64,000 bases of DNA from Firm-04 sp045600205 (GTDB lineage: Bacteria > Bacillota > Clostridia > Oscillospirales > Ruminococcaceae). The notes under the pieces are model-generated. The model worked only from the letters and a program-made list of their open reading frames with translations, ran no database searches and had not been told where the DNA came from. This document shows positions 52,569-60,915 of the stretch, in pieces. The DNA lies in NCBI GenBank assembly GCA_045600205.1, contig JAZRXM010000001.1, positions 62,001-126,000 of the forward strand. The letters run 5' to 3'. The position numbers and the translations under genes were made by a program. Positions within the stretch are counted from its first letter, which is position 1, and each line of letters opens with the position of its first letter.

Positions 52569-53063
52569 GTGAAATTCATTGAACAACTCCAGCAGGAAGT
52601 GCGCATCCGCGGCGATATGGAAACGGATTTCCGCAGCCGCCGATACCAGCACGCGCAGGCGCTTGCACATAAGTACGTGGATCTCATAGAGGAAGAAGCG
52701 CGAAACATGGCGCGGACGGGCATCTATGAGCGCAGCGGAGAGCGTTCCATCATCAGCGGATTCTGCGTACTGAATGAAAACGACTTTACGATTCCGCTTG
52801 TGCAGAAAGAAACCAAGCGCAGTTTCTGGACGCACAAAAAGAGGGATACATACACTTTGACGCCCGATCATGAGTTGTTTGAGGTGTTTGAATCCGCATT
52901 CCGACAGCTATGTTTTGAAGAAGATATCCTGTATTTTCCGTTTCAGGCGCAGATCAAGGATAAAGAGGGCAAGGTATGCTATCACACGCTGCCCCTGACG
53001 ATCCTGAAGCCGAAAAAGGAGAAGATACAGGCATTCGGATTCCCATATCAGATTGAATTTTGA
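52569..53063 (+). CDS. conserved-looking protein of unknown function
   Basis: A 164-residue soluble protein, not recognised. It is helical at the N-terminus (about 1-50) with a mixed remainder and no membrane segment or signal. The start is a GTG; AAAAGG lies 10 nt upstream, and no in-frame ATG is better placed. It is 56 bp after parC and 26 bp before the HgdB-like gene, so it may be in the same transcript. Confidence 0.6.
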   Translation: MKFIEQLQQEVRIRGDMETDFRSRRYQHAQALAHKYVDLIEEEARNMARTGIYERSGERSIISGFCVLNENDFTIPLVQKETKRSFWTHKKRDTYTLTPDHELFEVFESAFRQLCFEEDILYFPFQAQIKDKEGKVCYHTLPLTILKPKKEKIQAFGFPYQIEF

Positions 53064-53089
53064 CAAGACCCTGAAAGGTGGCAAGACCC

Positions 53090-54325
53090 ATGTCAGCAAT
53101 GTTTACCCCTGAAATGAAGAAAACCCATACCATTCTGGTGCCCGATATGCTTCCCGTGCATTTCCAGCTGCTCATCAGCATACTGGGGCATTACGGCTAT
53201 CGTTGTGAGCTGCTCCGCACGGCGAGCAGAGCGGTGGTGGATGAGGGACTGAAAAACGTCCATAATGACACCTGTTATCCCGCGCTGCTGGTCATCGGAC
53301 AGTTTATGGAGGCATTGAAATCGGGCAGATACAATCCCGATACGACCGCACTGATGATCACGCAGACAGGCGGCGGATGCAGAGCGTCGAATTACATTCA
53401 TCTGCTGAGAAAAGCACTGGAGCGGCAGTTCCCGCAGGTGCCTGTGATCTCGCTGAATGTATCGGGTCTGGAAAAAGACCCGCGCAACGGTTTCCAGTTG
53501 ACCGCAACGATTTTGCTGAAATTTCTGTATGCGGTGCTTTACGGCGACCTGTTGATGCTGGTATCGAACCAGTGCCGCCCCTACGAACTGAAAAAGGGCG
53601 ATACCGAAAAGACGATGCAGCGTTGGCAGCACCGCTTGGAAAAGGCGTTTGCCTCGAAGGAATACCTGCACACGAAGAAGCTCTACAAGGAAATTCTCGA
53701 TGATTTTGCGAAGATTCCGCGTACCAAGCGCAATAAGATCCGCGTAGGCATTGTCGGTGAGATCTATGTCAAGTACTCGCCGCTTGCAAACAATCATCTG
53801 GAGGATTATCTGCTTTCGGAGGGCTGTGAACCTGTGATTCCCTCGCTGCTGGAATTTGTCATGTACTGCGCCGTCAGTACAGCCGTGGACGGCAAGCTGT
53901 ATCATTTTAAGGATGGCAGCACGCTGAAAAACGGCATCGGCTACAAGCTGATCTATAAAATGCAGAAAGCGCAGATCGAGGCAGTCCGGAAGCACGGTGT
54001 CTTTGACCCGCCGCATGATTTCGAAGTTTTGCGGGCAAGAGCGGACAAATATATCAATCAGGGCGTCAGCATGGGCGAAGGCTGGCTGATTACGGCAGAA
54101 ATGGCAGCTTTGGCGGAATCGGGCACGGAAAACATCATATGTACGCAGCCGTTTGGCTGTCTGCCGAATCATATCGTGGCAAAGGGCATGATGCGTGTGA
54201 TCAAGGATGCCTACCCGAATGCCAACATTGTTGCAATTGACTACGACCCCGGTGCAACGCAGGTCAATCAGGAAAACCGCGTCAAGCTGATGCTGGCGAA
54301 TGCGCGGAAACCCGGTGATCTGTAA
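53090..54325 (+). CDS. HgdB-like (2-hydroxyacyl-CoA dehydratase D-component family) protein
   Basis: A 411-residue protein resembling the COG3581-type relatives of the 2-hydroxyglutaryl-CoA dehydratase D subunit and its activase-fused homologues. Conserved cysteines lie in NDTCYPALL, NQCRPYE and ICTQPFGCLPNH, positions that could hold a [4Fe-4S] cluster. No activase or partner subunit is encoded nearby, so classical dehydratase activity is not supported. The start follows AAAGGTGG; an in-frame GTG at 53078 overlaps this site. Confidence 0.72.
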   Translation: MSAMFTPEMKKTHTILVPDMLPVHFQLLISILGHYGYRCELLRTASRAVVDEGLKNVHNDTCYPALLVIGQFMEALKSGRYNPDTTALMITQTGGGCRASNYIHLLRKALERQFPQVPVISLNVSGLEKDPRNGFQLTATILLKFLYAVLYGDLLMLVSNQCRPYELKKGDTEKTMQRWQHRLEKAFASKEYLHTKKLYKEILDDFAKIPRTKRNKIRVGIVGEIYVKYSPLANNHLEDYLLSEGCEPVIPSLLEFVMYCAVSTAVDGKLYHFKDGSTLKNGIGYKLIYKMQKAQIEAVRKHGVFDPPHDFEVLRARADKYINQGVSMGEGWLITAEMAALAESGTENIICTQPFGCLPNHIVAKGMMRVIKDAYPNANIVAIDYDPGATQVNQENRVKLMLANARKPGDL

Positions 54326-54361
54326 GCCGGAAGCCTTCCGTGTGGGAGAAAGGAGCATTCC

Positions 54362-55165
54362 ATGAGAAAATTAACGAAGCTGCTCAGTATTGCAGCGGCA
54401 GTGACCGCGGCGTGCAGATTGTTCACGATGCCCGCAGATGCGGCATCCATCGGAGATGTCTGCGATGCGCTGCGAGAGATCGGCATTCCCGAATCACAGA
54501 TTCAGAGCTGCATGAACTATTACTATTCCTGCAGGCATGACGATCAGGGCGTATATCATCCGCAGACAGGCGAGTATTACGAATTTGACCTGCTGATTGA
54601 AAACATCTACGTCATGCAGAACACCATTCGTCAGAAGCTGAATGATATGTTCCCGTCCGCACCGCCCACCACGACCGCACCGCCATCGCAGGGCGGACAG
54701 ACGACCGTGACGACGGCAGTGACATCGGCGCAGCAGCCCGTGACGACCTCCAAACCGTTCATCAACATGACCTACGAGGAGAAAAAGGCGTATCTGTACA
54801 GCTTATCGCCTGAGGAGCGTACCGCGTTCATCAACGGACTGTCGAATGAGGAGCGCAACAGCTTGATCAAGCAGCTTCCCGCGGAGGATAAGGCAGCGAT
54901 CGCGGCAGGTTTTGTAGACCTGATGAAGCAGTTTGGTATGAACATGACAGTGGATGACATTTCGGATGGCAGACTGGATGTATCCGTGCGAGATCAGTCG
55001 GGCAATCTGGTGGATTCTTCGAGCATCGGCATTTCGGTGGATGATACGGGCTGGAATCTGACGGCACCGCTGGTGATTTCGCTTTCGTCGGTATTGGCGG
55101 CACTGGGCGGCATCACGTTCCTGACATTCCGCGCAGGAAAAAAGGAGGAATCGCTCCATGTCTGA
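54362..55165 (+). CDS. secreted membrane-anchored protein encoded with sortase
   Basis: A 267-residue protein. A signal peptide (about 1-28, ADA cleavage) leads to a small domain, then a Thr/Pro/Gln-rich linker (about 98-135). Next come three short repeats of the pattern LSxEER/xxxIxxL (about 140-180) and a C-terminal membrane helix with a Lys-rich tail (about 235-262). The C-terminus looks like a cell-wall sorting signal but has no LPXTG; the residues before the helix read DDTGWNLTAP. It overlaps the sortase gene by 8 bp, which makes it a candidate sortase substrate or partner. Confidence 0.7.
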   Translation: MRKLTKLLSIAAAVTAACRLFTMPADAASIGDVCDALREIGIPESQIQSCMNYYYSCRHDDQGVYHPQTGEYYEFDLLIENIYVMQNTIRQKLNDMFPSAPPTTTAPPSQGGQTTVTTAVTSAQQPVTTSKPFINMTYEEKKAYLYSLSPEERTAFINGLSNEERNSLIKQLPAEDKAAIAAGFVDLMKQFGMNMTVDDISDGRLDVSVRDQSGNLVDSSSIGISVDDTGWNLTAPLVISLSSVLAALGGITFLTFRAGKKEESLHV

Positions 55166-55853
55166 ACCGACAAGTACCAAAAAGGATGCAGCGCAGTATC
55201 TGTCCGCATGGGCAACGCCGCTGCTGCTTCTGCTGTTATCGGCAGGATTGCTGCTGCTGGGTTTCACGCTTGCCCCGACCCATTCGCTGCAAAAATATCT
55301 GAACATTGCGTTCATGGATGATCTGAAAACCACCTCCACCACCGCAGGACTGAACATAGTTCAAAAGGAAATTGATACGGAAAGCGGTAACAGCCGGACG
55401 TTTGAGAAAGGTAAAGTAGTCCCGCCAAAATTCGGTGAGCAGTATGCGATACTGGAATGCAAGGATATCGAATTGAAAGTCGGCGTGTATTTTGGTGTCA
55501 ATGCAGAGCTTCTGGCGTTGGGAGCGTGTCAGGCCTCCAATTCCGCGATACTGGGCATGGGCGGCAACACGGTCATAGATGCGCATGTCAACACATTTTT
55601 CTCTGATCTGCACAACATGGAAGTCGGCGATACGGTCACGCTTTATACGGAGTACGGCAACTTCACGTACAAGGTCAAGGAGCAGATTGCGTTTGAAAAG
55701 ACCGATAAGCGGTATGTCATCCAGACAGAGGAAGATTGTCTGACGCTTTATACGTGCAAGGCGCAGGTGCTTGGCAATTCGGATGAACGAATCGGCGTGC
55801 GCTGCGAGCTGGTATCGCAGGAATTCTACGAAGCGGCAGACGCGGAAACTTGA
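55158..55853 (+). CDS. sortase (class uncertain)
   Basis: A 231-residue membrane-anchored sortase with one N-terminal helix (about 17-40). The catalytic triad is visible as H143 (DAHVNTFF), C200 (TLYTC) and R211 or R215 (DERIGVRC). Sortases cut sorting signals and join proteins to the cell wall or to each other. The start follows AAAGGAGGAATCG. It is the middle gene of a three-gene operon; the first gene encodes the LPXTG-less protein and the third a four-helix membrane protein. The class is uncertain because flanking sequence differs from typical class A to D examples. Confidence 0.85.
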   Translation: MSEPTSTKKDAAQYLSAWATPLLLLLLSAGLLLLGFTLAPTHSLQKYLNIAFMDDLKTTSTTAGLNIVQKEIDTESGNSRTFEKGKVVPPKFGEQYAILECKDIELKVGVYFGVNAELLALGACQASNSAILGMGGNTVIDAHVNTFFSDLHNMEVGDTVTLYTEYGNFTYKVKEQIAFEKTDKRYVIQTEEDCLTLYTCKAQVLGNSDERIGVRCELVSQEFYEAADAET

Positions 55854-55870
55854 GGAGAGGAAGCAATATT

Positions 55871-56740
55871 TTGAAGAAATCGTTACAGTATCTGGGCAGC
55901 ATTCTATTGACGCTGCTGCTGATATTTTCTCTGCTTGGAACGGTTGGCGTGATGCTTGCGCGGCATTATGCGCTGAATCCGGCGACCTGCAAACAGCTGA
56001 TTGAATCTGAGAATCTGCCTACGCAGGTGCATGATTCCCTGCGCGCATACTATGTGCAGCAGGAAAACACCACAGGAATTCCCGTTTCGGCATATGAAAA
56101 CATTCTCGCGGAGGATCGTCTGCGGGAGATGATGGAAACCTCGGTCACACGCGGATTTGCGTATCTGAACGGGGAAACGGACACGGTAAAGGGACAGCTT
56201 GATTTCGCGGTACTGGAAAGTGATCTGACGGCATTTTTCAACAAATACGCTGCGGAAAACAACTGCGAAAAGGACGCTGTATTTGATGAAACGCTTACAA
56301 AGGCGATATCGACGGCAGAGAGCAACATTCAGGTTTCGACGGATATTTTCCGATTTGCGTCCCTGGAGGATGCAGGCGTGCTGAAAAAGGCGAAGCGCGT
56401 GATGCCGTATTTGCCGAAGCTGGAAATTGCGTGCATTGCGGCAGATGTGTTAGTGATGATTCTGCTGGTGATTCTGCACCGTAAAAAGCTGCGGGATGTG
56501 GTATATTGGATCGCGTCAGCAGTATTCTGCGCATCGAATCTGATGTTGGTACCTGCGTTGTGGATGGAAAAAACGCAGTGGTTTGATCGTTTTGCGGTCA
56601 AGTCCGCGCAGATTTTCGCGGCGGTCACGGGGTATTTGTACGGACTGACGGGTGCGGTGATCACGATTGGTATTTGCGGTTTGGTGTTTGCAATTTTGCT
56701 GTGGGGACTGCGTTTGATCGGCAAAAAATCGGAGGATTGA
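55871..56740 (+). CDS. four-helix membrane protein in the sortase operon
   Basis: A 289-residue protein with an N-terminal helix (about 8-32), an outer domain of about 145 residues, and three C-terminal helices (about 184-208, 216-236, 255-283). Not recognised. The start is TTG at 55871, 10 nt after AGGAGAGG; an upstream TTG at 55850 overlaps the sortase stop. Coupling to the sortase gene suggests a helper for the sorting reaction, but this is inference. Confidence 0.62.
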   Translation: MKKSLQYLGSILLTLLLIFSLLGTVGVMLARHYALNPATCKQLIESENLPTQVHDSLRAYYVQQENTTGIPVSAYENILAEDRLREMMETSVTRGFAYLNGETDTVKGQLDFAVLESDLTAFFNKYAAENNCEKDAVFDETLTKAISTAESNIQVSTDIFRFASLEDAGVLKKAKRVMPYLPKLEIACIAADVLVMILLVILHRKKLRDVVYWIASAVFCASNLMLVPALWMEKTQWFDRFAVKSAQIFAAVTGYLYGLTGAVITIGICGLVFAILLWGLRLIGKKSED

Positions 56741-57123
56741 TAATGGAGCTTCGCTCCAAACCTCGCCAAAGGGGCTGCGTCTCCGGTCGCCGTCCGCAAA
56801 CGGCGAAATACTCTTTTCGTTCAACAAATCAGGAGGGGTATGGGAAACCCTATTCAGGGGTTCCCCATCGTCCTGTCTAGGGCACAGAGAGAAACAATCA
56901 TTCAGGGCAGAGAAGTTGAAATTTTCGCTTCTCTGCCTTTATTTTTTCCTCACGCCTTACGATCTTCGCCGCGACCACGCGGCGGGGGAGCGAGTAGAAA
57001 ACCACAAGAGAGAGGTGAGGCGTTCCCTCCTCCCTCAAGGTTTTCTCCCCGCCCGCGATTTTTTGAAAAAACGCGTAAACCTTTTGTGATGGATGCTGTG
57101 GGTTCTGATTTGCTGCTTTTCCC
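56741..57123. other. gap holding repeat copy 2, otherwise no gene
   Basis: Between the sortase operon and the YbjN-like gene. It contains repeat copy 2 (56801-56888) and GC-rich inverted repeats around 56970-56990 (CCGC/GCGG). No protein-coding sequence with a credible start was found. Confidence 0.55.
56801..56888. repeat. dispersed palindromic repeat, copy 2
   Basis: Matches copy 1 at 50134-50220 from GCGAAA-x-AC through TTCAACAAATCAGGAGGG, a GGGAA/TTCCC hairpin around CCCTATT, to CCTGTCTA. It differs in one or two bases in the stem. Confidence 0.75.
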
Positions 57124-57152
57124 TTGACAGAACGGCAAAAATGTGGTATGAT
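57124..57152 (+). promoter_or_regulatory. promoter for the YbjN-like gene
   Basis: TTGACA, 17 bp, TATGAT. The start codon is 51 nt downstream of the -10 box. Confidence 0.83.
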
Positions 57153-57203
57153 ATATTTTGAATAAATATGCGCAGATGCCGCATCATAAGGAGGAGCAGA
57201 ATC

Positions 57204-57722
57204 ATGGAACTGACACCTGAACGATTTGATAATACGAAGAAAAACTTTGCAGCACTTATTGCGGCACTGGAAAAGCGCAAGCTGAAATACACCGTGCAGA
57301 GCACTGATCCTGACCGCCCGCATATTGTCCTGAGCTTTACGGGTGAGGATCTGCCGCTCAGCCTGCATATCGTGATGTGGGGTGACCGGCAGGTGATCTC
57401 GATTCTGTCGGCAATGCCGTTTCACATTACGGAAGACCGCCGTATGGAGGCAGCTTTGGCGGTGACCTGCGCGAATCAGCGGCTGATTGACGGTTCATTT
57501 GATCTGAACATGGAAAATGGTGAGCTTCGTTTCCGCCTGACCTCGACGTTCCTCGGTACGGTCATGACGGAAGAAGCGTTTATCTACATGATTTACACCG
57601 CCGCAGATACGATTGACCGTTATAACGACCGCTTTATGCTGGTCAACACGGGTGAGCTTTCCGCGGAGGAATTTGTGGCAGCAGAGCATCATAAATCTGC
57701 GGCAGCGCAGGAAGAAGCGTAA
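57204..57722 (+). CDS. YbjN-domain protein
   Basis: A 172-residue soluble protein with the two-layer fold pattern of YbjN and type III secretion chaperone-like families (a helix, then strands in LHIVMWGDRQVISIL, then a long helix). Function in this family is poorly defined. The start follows AAGGAGGAGC. It begins a likely operon with the genes at 57737 and 58113. Confidence 0.6.
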   Translation: MELTPERFDNTKKNFAALIAALEKRKLKYTVQSTDPDRPHIVLSFTGEDLPLSLHIVMWGDRQVISILSAMPFHITEDRRMEAALAVTCANQRLIDGSFDLNMENGELRFRLTSTFLGTVMTEEAFIYMIYTAADTIDRYNDRFMLVNTGELSAEEFVAAEHHKSAAAQEEA

Positions 57723-57736
57723 GGGAGGCGGTCAGA

Positions 57737-58144
57737 ATGCGAAAGTATCTGACAGAGTATCTGGCGCAAATGGAGGCATTGCTGAAAAGCGGGTGCATTA
57801 CGGATTATGACGAAGAGATCCGCAAGCACCTGTGCAAAATCGAGTTTATGCAGCATGAACGGCTGATCCATTTTCTGGTGACGATGCTGTTTACGCTGGG
57901 GTTGTTCATCACGCTCAGTGTATACCTGATGACCGAAAATTTCATGCTGATTCCGTTGCTAGCGTTGATTCTGGTTTTGCTGGTGCCATATATCATGCAT
58001 TATTATTTTCTTGAAAATTCCGTACAAAAGATGTATTTTATCTATGATGAACTGACAGCGCAGCGTGAAAAAGCGCGGTGTCGTCAGCCCGACTGTGAAA
58101 GTGAGGGTACAAATGGAGCTTTACAGACCGGTCACAACGAGTGA
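57737..58144 (+). CDS. small two-helix membrane protein
   Basis: A 135-residue protein with two membrane helices (about 43-65 and 70-91) and charged soluble ends. Not recognised. It lies 14 bp after the YbjN-like gene and overlaps the next gene by 32 bp, which suggests a translationally coupled set. The start follows GGGAGGCGG. Confidence 0.62.
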   Translation: MRKYLTEYLAQMEALLKSGCITDYDEEIRKHLCKIEFMQHERLIHFLVTMLFTLGLFITLSVYLMTENFMLIPLLALILVLLVPYIMHYYFLENSVQKMYFIYDELTAQREKARCRQPDCESEGTNGALQTGHNE

Positions 58145-58487
58145 GTACAAAGCGATTGAAGCGAAAATGTTTGCGGGTTTTCCGCGGAGTGAAAAGGGAA
58201 AGCAGCAGATGTTCACGGCGCTGCTTTCGGAAAGCGGTGCAACAGAGATTGCGCGGCGAATGAAAACAGCCCCCGGGGATGGAGACGTAATTTATCTGAT
58301 GCGATTCATGGTGGACGATGCGTACATCCGACAGTATCCGATTCAGAATGCGGAATCGGAGGAGCGTCGGGCAATTTGGATCGCGGCAGATGAAATTGAC
58401 ATATTAAATCAGCATATCATCGGAAAAATCAGTGTGGTAGAGTCCTTCCGCAGTGACCCGATGCATAGTGACACATTTTTTGCGTAA
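58113..58487 (+). CDS. small soluble protein, unknown function
   Basis: A 124-residue protein, not recognised, with no signal or membrane segment. The start MELYRPV follows GTGAGGGT inside the preceding gene, in another frame. It is followed 24 bp later by a radical SAM gene. Confidence 0.55.
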   Translation: MELYRPVTTSEYKAIEAKMFAGFPRSEKGKQQMFTALLSESGATEIARRMKTAPGDGDVIYLMRFMVDDAYIRQYPIQNAESEERRAIWIAADEIDILNQHIIGKISVVESFRSDPMHSDTFFA

Positions 58488-58511
58488 TTGTGAAAGGGGC
58501 AGATCAAACCA

Positions 58512-59117
58512 ATGGCAATGACGATTTTATACCCGGTCGGTACGCATCTGTATGTCAACCTGACGAATCAGTGTCCGTGCAATTGTACGTTCTGTATTCG
58601 TCAGAACGGCGATGGTGCGTATGGTTCGGACAGCCTGTGGCTGGAGCATGACCCGACCATGGAAGAAATCAGAGAAGCGTTTGCTGCGTGGAATCTGAGT
58701 GATTTTACGGAGCTGGTGTTCTGTGGTTATGGTGAACCGACAGAGCGTCTGGAAGTGCTGATTGAAACGGCAAAGTATGCCAAAACCCTGACAGGCTGTC
58801 CGAAGATTCGTCTGAACACGAACGGCTTGTCTGATAAGATACACGGCAAACAGACGGCGCATCTGCTGGAAAATATCGTAGATACCGTGTCAGTGAGCCT
58901 GAATGCGGGCACCAAGGCAGGGTATCTTGCAGTGACGCGTCCGAAGTGGGATGATGCGTTTGAGGCGATGCAGGCGTTTGCGTCAGATTGCAAGCGGTAT
59001 GTGGAAAAGGTCATGTTCACGGTAGTGGATGTGATTCCGCAGGAAGAAATTGAAGCGGCGCAAAAGCTCGCAGATTCGTTAGAAATCCCGCTGCGTGTCC
59101 GTCCTTACGACAGCTGA
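58512..59117 (+). CDS. TatD-associated-type radical SAM protein
   Basis: A 201-residue compact radical SAM protein with cluster motif CPCNCTFC and the GYGEPTE motif of the SAM site. Length and sequence resemble the small radical SAM family often encoded beside TatD nuclease genes. No tatD lies adjacent here. The chemistry of this family is not known. The start follows GAAAGGGGC; a second ATG 6 bp on is possible. Confidence 0.82.
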   Translation: MAMTILYPVGTHLYVNLTNQCPCNCTFCIRQNGDGAYGSDSLWLEHDPTMEEIREAFAAWNLSDFTELVFCGYGEPTERLEVLIETAKYAKTLTGCPKIRLNTNGLSDKIHGKQTAHLLENIVDTVSVSLNAGTKAGYLAVTRPKWDDAFEAMQAFASDCKRYVEKVMFTVVDVIPQEEIEAAQKLADSLEIPLRVRPYDS

Positions 59118-59196
59118 TGTAAGCGGATAAACGAGCTGCTTTCACGGCGAAATATTGTGCAACAAAAAAATATTATCGTTTTTCGATAAATTTCTA

Positions 59197-59225
59197 TTGA
59201 CAAACAGATAGTCTTGTGCTATACT
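59197..59225 (+). promoter_or_regulatory. promoter for the membrane protein at 59282
   Basis: TTGACA, 17 bp, TATACT, about 56 bp before the start codon. A small TTATCG/CGATAA hairpin precedes it at about 59172-59190. Confidence 0.85.
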
Positions 59226-59281
59226 GTATCTAGCATCAGAAATGGATGTGAAACATTGGAAATTTTGAGAGGAGCGATTTT

Positions 59282-60292
59282 ATGAAAAACGACGCACAAA
59301 AAATGATTCGTGAGAGCATCTGGGAAGAATACACCATGTCGTATCTGCTGACCAACGGGGTCGCGGGTATCATTGCAGCCGTGACCTGCCAAAAGCTATT
59401 GTTTTCCACGGATCGGGATATGGTTCTCTGGGTATCGCTCTTAGGCTGGCTGGTGTTCAGTACAGTTTTGGGGCGACTGAACGACCGCATTTTCAATCAT
59501 GCGCTGGAAGCGTATGAAACGGCAGGGTTTGTAAAGTATGACGAATACAATTGCAGTGAATCCCATCGGGAAGTGCTGAGGAAAGAAAAGAATAGTCTGA
59601 ATACTCTGCCGATATTAGAATTCTTCTTTCTGCCGTTTGCGCCGATCATCGGGCATTATCGTCGTGTCAAACTGAACAAAGTCAACATTCAGCTGCGCGG
59701 CTATACCGATGAAGTGGAAGCGGAAGTCATGGACATGAGCCGCGGCAGAAACGTTGGGTCTGCGCTCTGCGCCTTGGTTATGCTGATGTCGGGCGTATTT
59801 TTCCTGGTTGAATTACTTGGAGATTTTACTGCAGCCGAACATCGCAGAGATGCTCATTGCAACGCGAAAAACATCGTTCAAGCGGCAATTTTGGCAGCGA
59901 CAGATATGGATGAAGAAGGCGATGTTGACCTTGAAGCATATCTTGCAAACATCACGACTGTGCAGCAGGCAAATGTGGATGGCGGGCTGAAAAACTATCA
60001 TGTCCTGACTGGCAATCTGGAGTATTCCAATTATGAAAAAGGCAGCCTGCAATACCGTATGGCTCAACATTTCGCTAAAGGTGAACAAAGCCAATACGCA
60101 TTGTTGTATGATGAGAAACACGGTCACATTTCGACCGAGCCTGTGGCGGCAATTTATTACAAAGGCGACATCACTCCCGAGATGCTGGAAACCGCATATG
60201 AGGTGCAGCAGAAAGAAAGCGAGTATTGCCTATACGACACTTTCAGCGGAAAAAAGCATCTGGGTCTGGTGTTGAAAACATCGAATATATAA
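59282..60292 (+). CDS. membrane protein, unknown function
   Basis: A 336-residue protein with hydrophobic segments at about 20-42, 48-66 and 155-182, a cytoplasmic loop, and a C-terminal soluble domain. Not recognised. The start follows GAGAGGAGCG. The gene after it encodes a zinc-ribbon protein 35 bp downstream, probably in the same transcript. Confidence 0.65.
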   Translation: MKNDAQKMIRESIWEEYTMSYLLTNGVAGIIAAVTCQKLLFSTDRDMVLWVSLLGWLVFSTVLGRLNDRIFNHALEAYETAGFVKYDEYNCSESHREVLRKEKNSLNTLPILEFFFLPFAPIIGHYRRVKLNKVNIQLRGYTDEVEAEVMDMSRGRNVGSALCALVMLMSGVFFLVELLGDFTAAEHRRDAHCNAKNIVQAAILAATDMDEEGDVDLEAYLANITTVQQANVDGGLKNYHVLTGNLEYSNYEKGSLQYRMAQHFAKGEQSQYALLYDEKHGHISTEPVAAIYYKGDITPEMLETAYEVQQKESEYCLYDTFSGKKHLGLVLKTSNI

Positions 60293-60327
60293 AAACGTTT
60301 TTTACGAAAGAAACGGAGGATTCATTT

Positions 60328-60813
60328 ATGGATGAATTTCAGTATCAAACACCCCCGCAGCCGACAGATCAGCCGCGGGGGCTGACGTCTGATATGCTGC
60401 AAATGGCGCGGCAGCAGAGTGCGGCGCAGCAGGCAGGAGCAGAAGCGGCACCGCAGCAGAATGAGGATGACCGTCGTCGGATGGTGCGGCAGGCGAATGT
60501 GGGCAAGCGATTTTGCCGCAATTGCGGCGGAGAGATTCAGGCAGGGGCGAGTGTCTGCGTGCATTGCAATACCGTGTTGAATCCGCTGGCAGTGAAAAAG
60601 GCGCAGGAGATCGTCATGAACCGCAAAGCGTCCGTGACGAGAAGTATGCTGGTCAAGAGCTTTTTCTTTCCGCGCAAGGGTATGGCGCTGTATCGTGAGC
60701 ATATCAAAGACCGTCCGCAGGTTGCAAATCCGTGTAAAAAGGCGTCAATTTTCGGCAGGATCACCCGTGACGCGGTCATTGCGGGAGTCATTCTGTTGAT
60801 TATCCTTCTGTAA
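60328..60813 (+). CDS. zinc-ribbon protein with C-terminal membrane helix
   Basis: A 161-residue protein. A Gln/Ala-rich N-terminus is followed by a zinc ribbon (FCRNCGGEI and CVHCNTV, pairs of CxxC) at about 62-85. A final hydrophobic helix (about 143-161) ends at the last residue, so it is tail-anchored. Function unknown. The start follows ACGGAGGA. Confidence 0.65.
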   Translation: MDEFQYQTPPQPTDQPRGLTSDMLQMARQQSAAQQAGAEAAPQQNEDDRRRMVRQANVGKRFCRNCGGEIQAGASVCVHCNTVLNPLAVKKAQEIVMNRKASVTRSMLVKSFFFPRKGMALYREHIKDRPQVANPCKKASIFGRITRDAVIAGVILLIILL

Positions 60814-60816
60814 CAG

Positions 60817-60845
60817 TTGACTTTTCCGAGAAATTGTAGTACAAT
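60817..60845 (+). promoter_or_regulatory. promoter for tyrS
   Basis: TTGACT, 17 bp, TACAAT. The leader of about 65 nt is too short for a T-box, which many Firmicute tyrS genes carry. Confidence 0.65.
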
Positions 60846-60915
60846 AAAAAAAGATACGCGCTGAAAAAACATGGCGTGAGAAATGCAGAAAAAATCCCGA
60901 AGGAGTAAAAATAAG

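Noticed and set aside
60846..60915. T-box riboswitch upstream of tyrS
   Set aside because: The leader is only about 70 nt and holds no T-box consensus or terminator.
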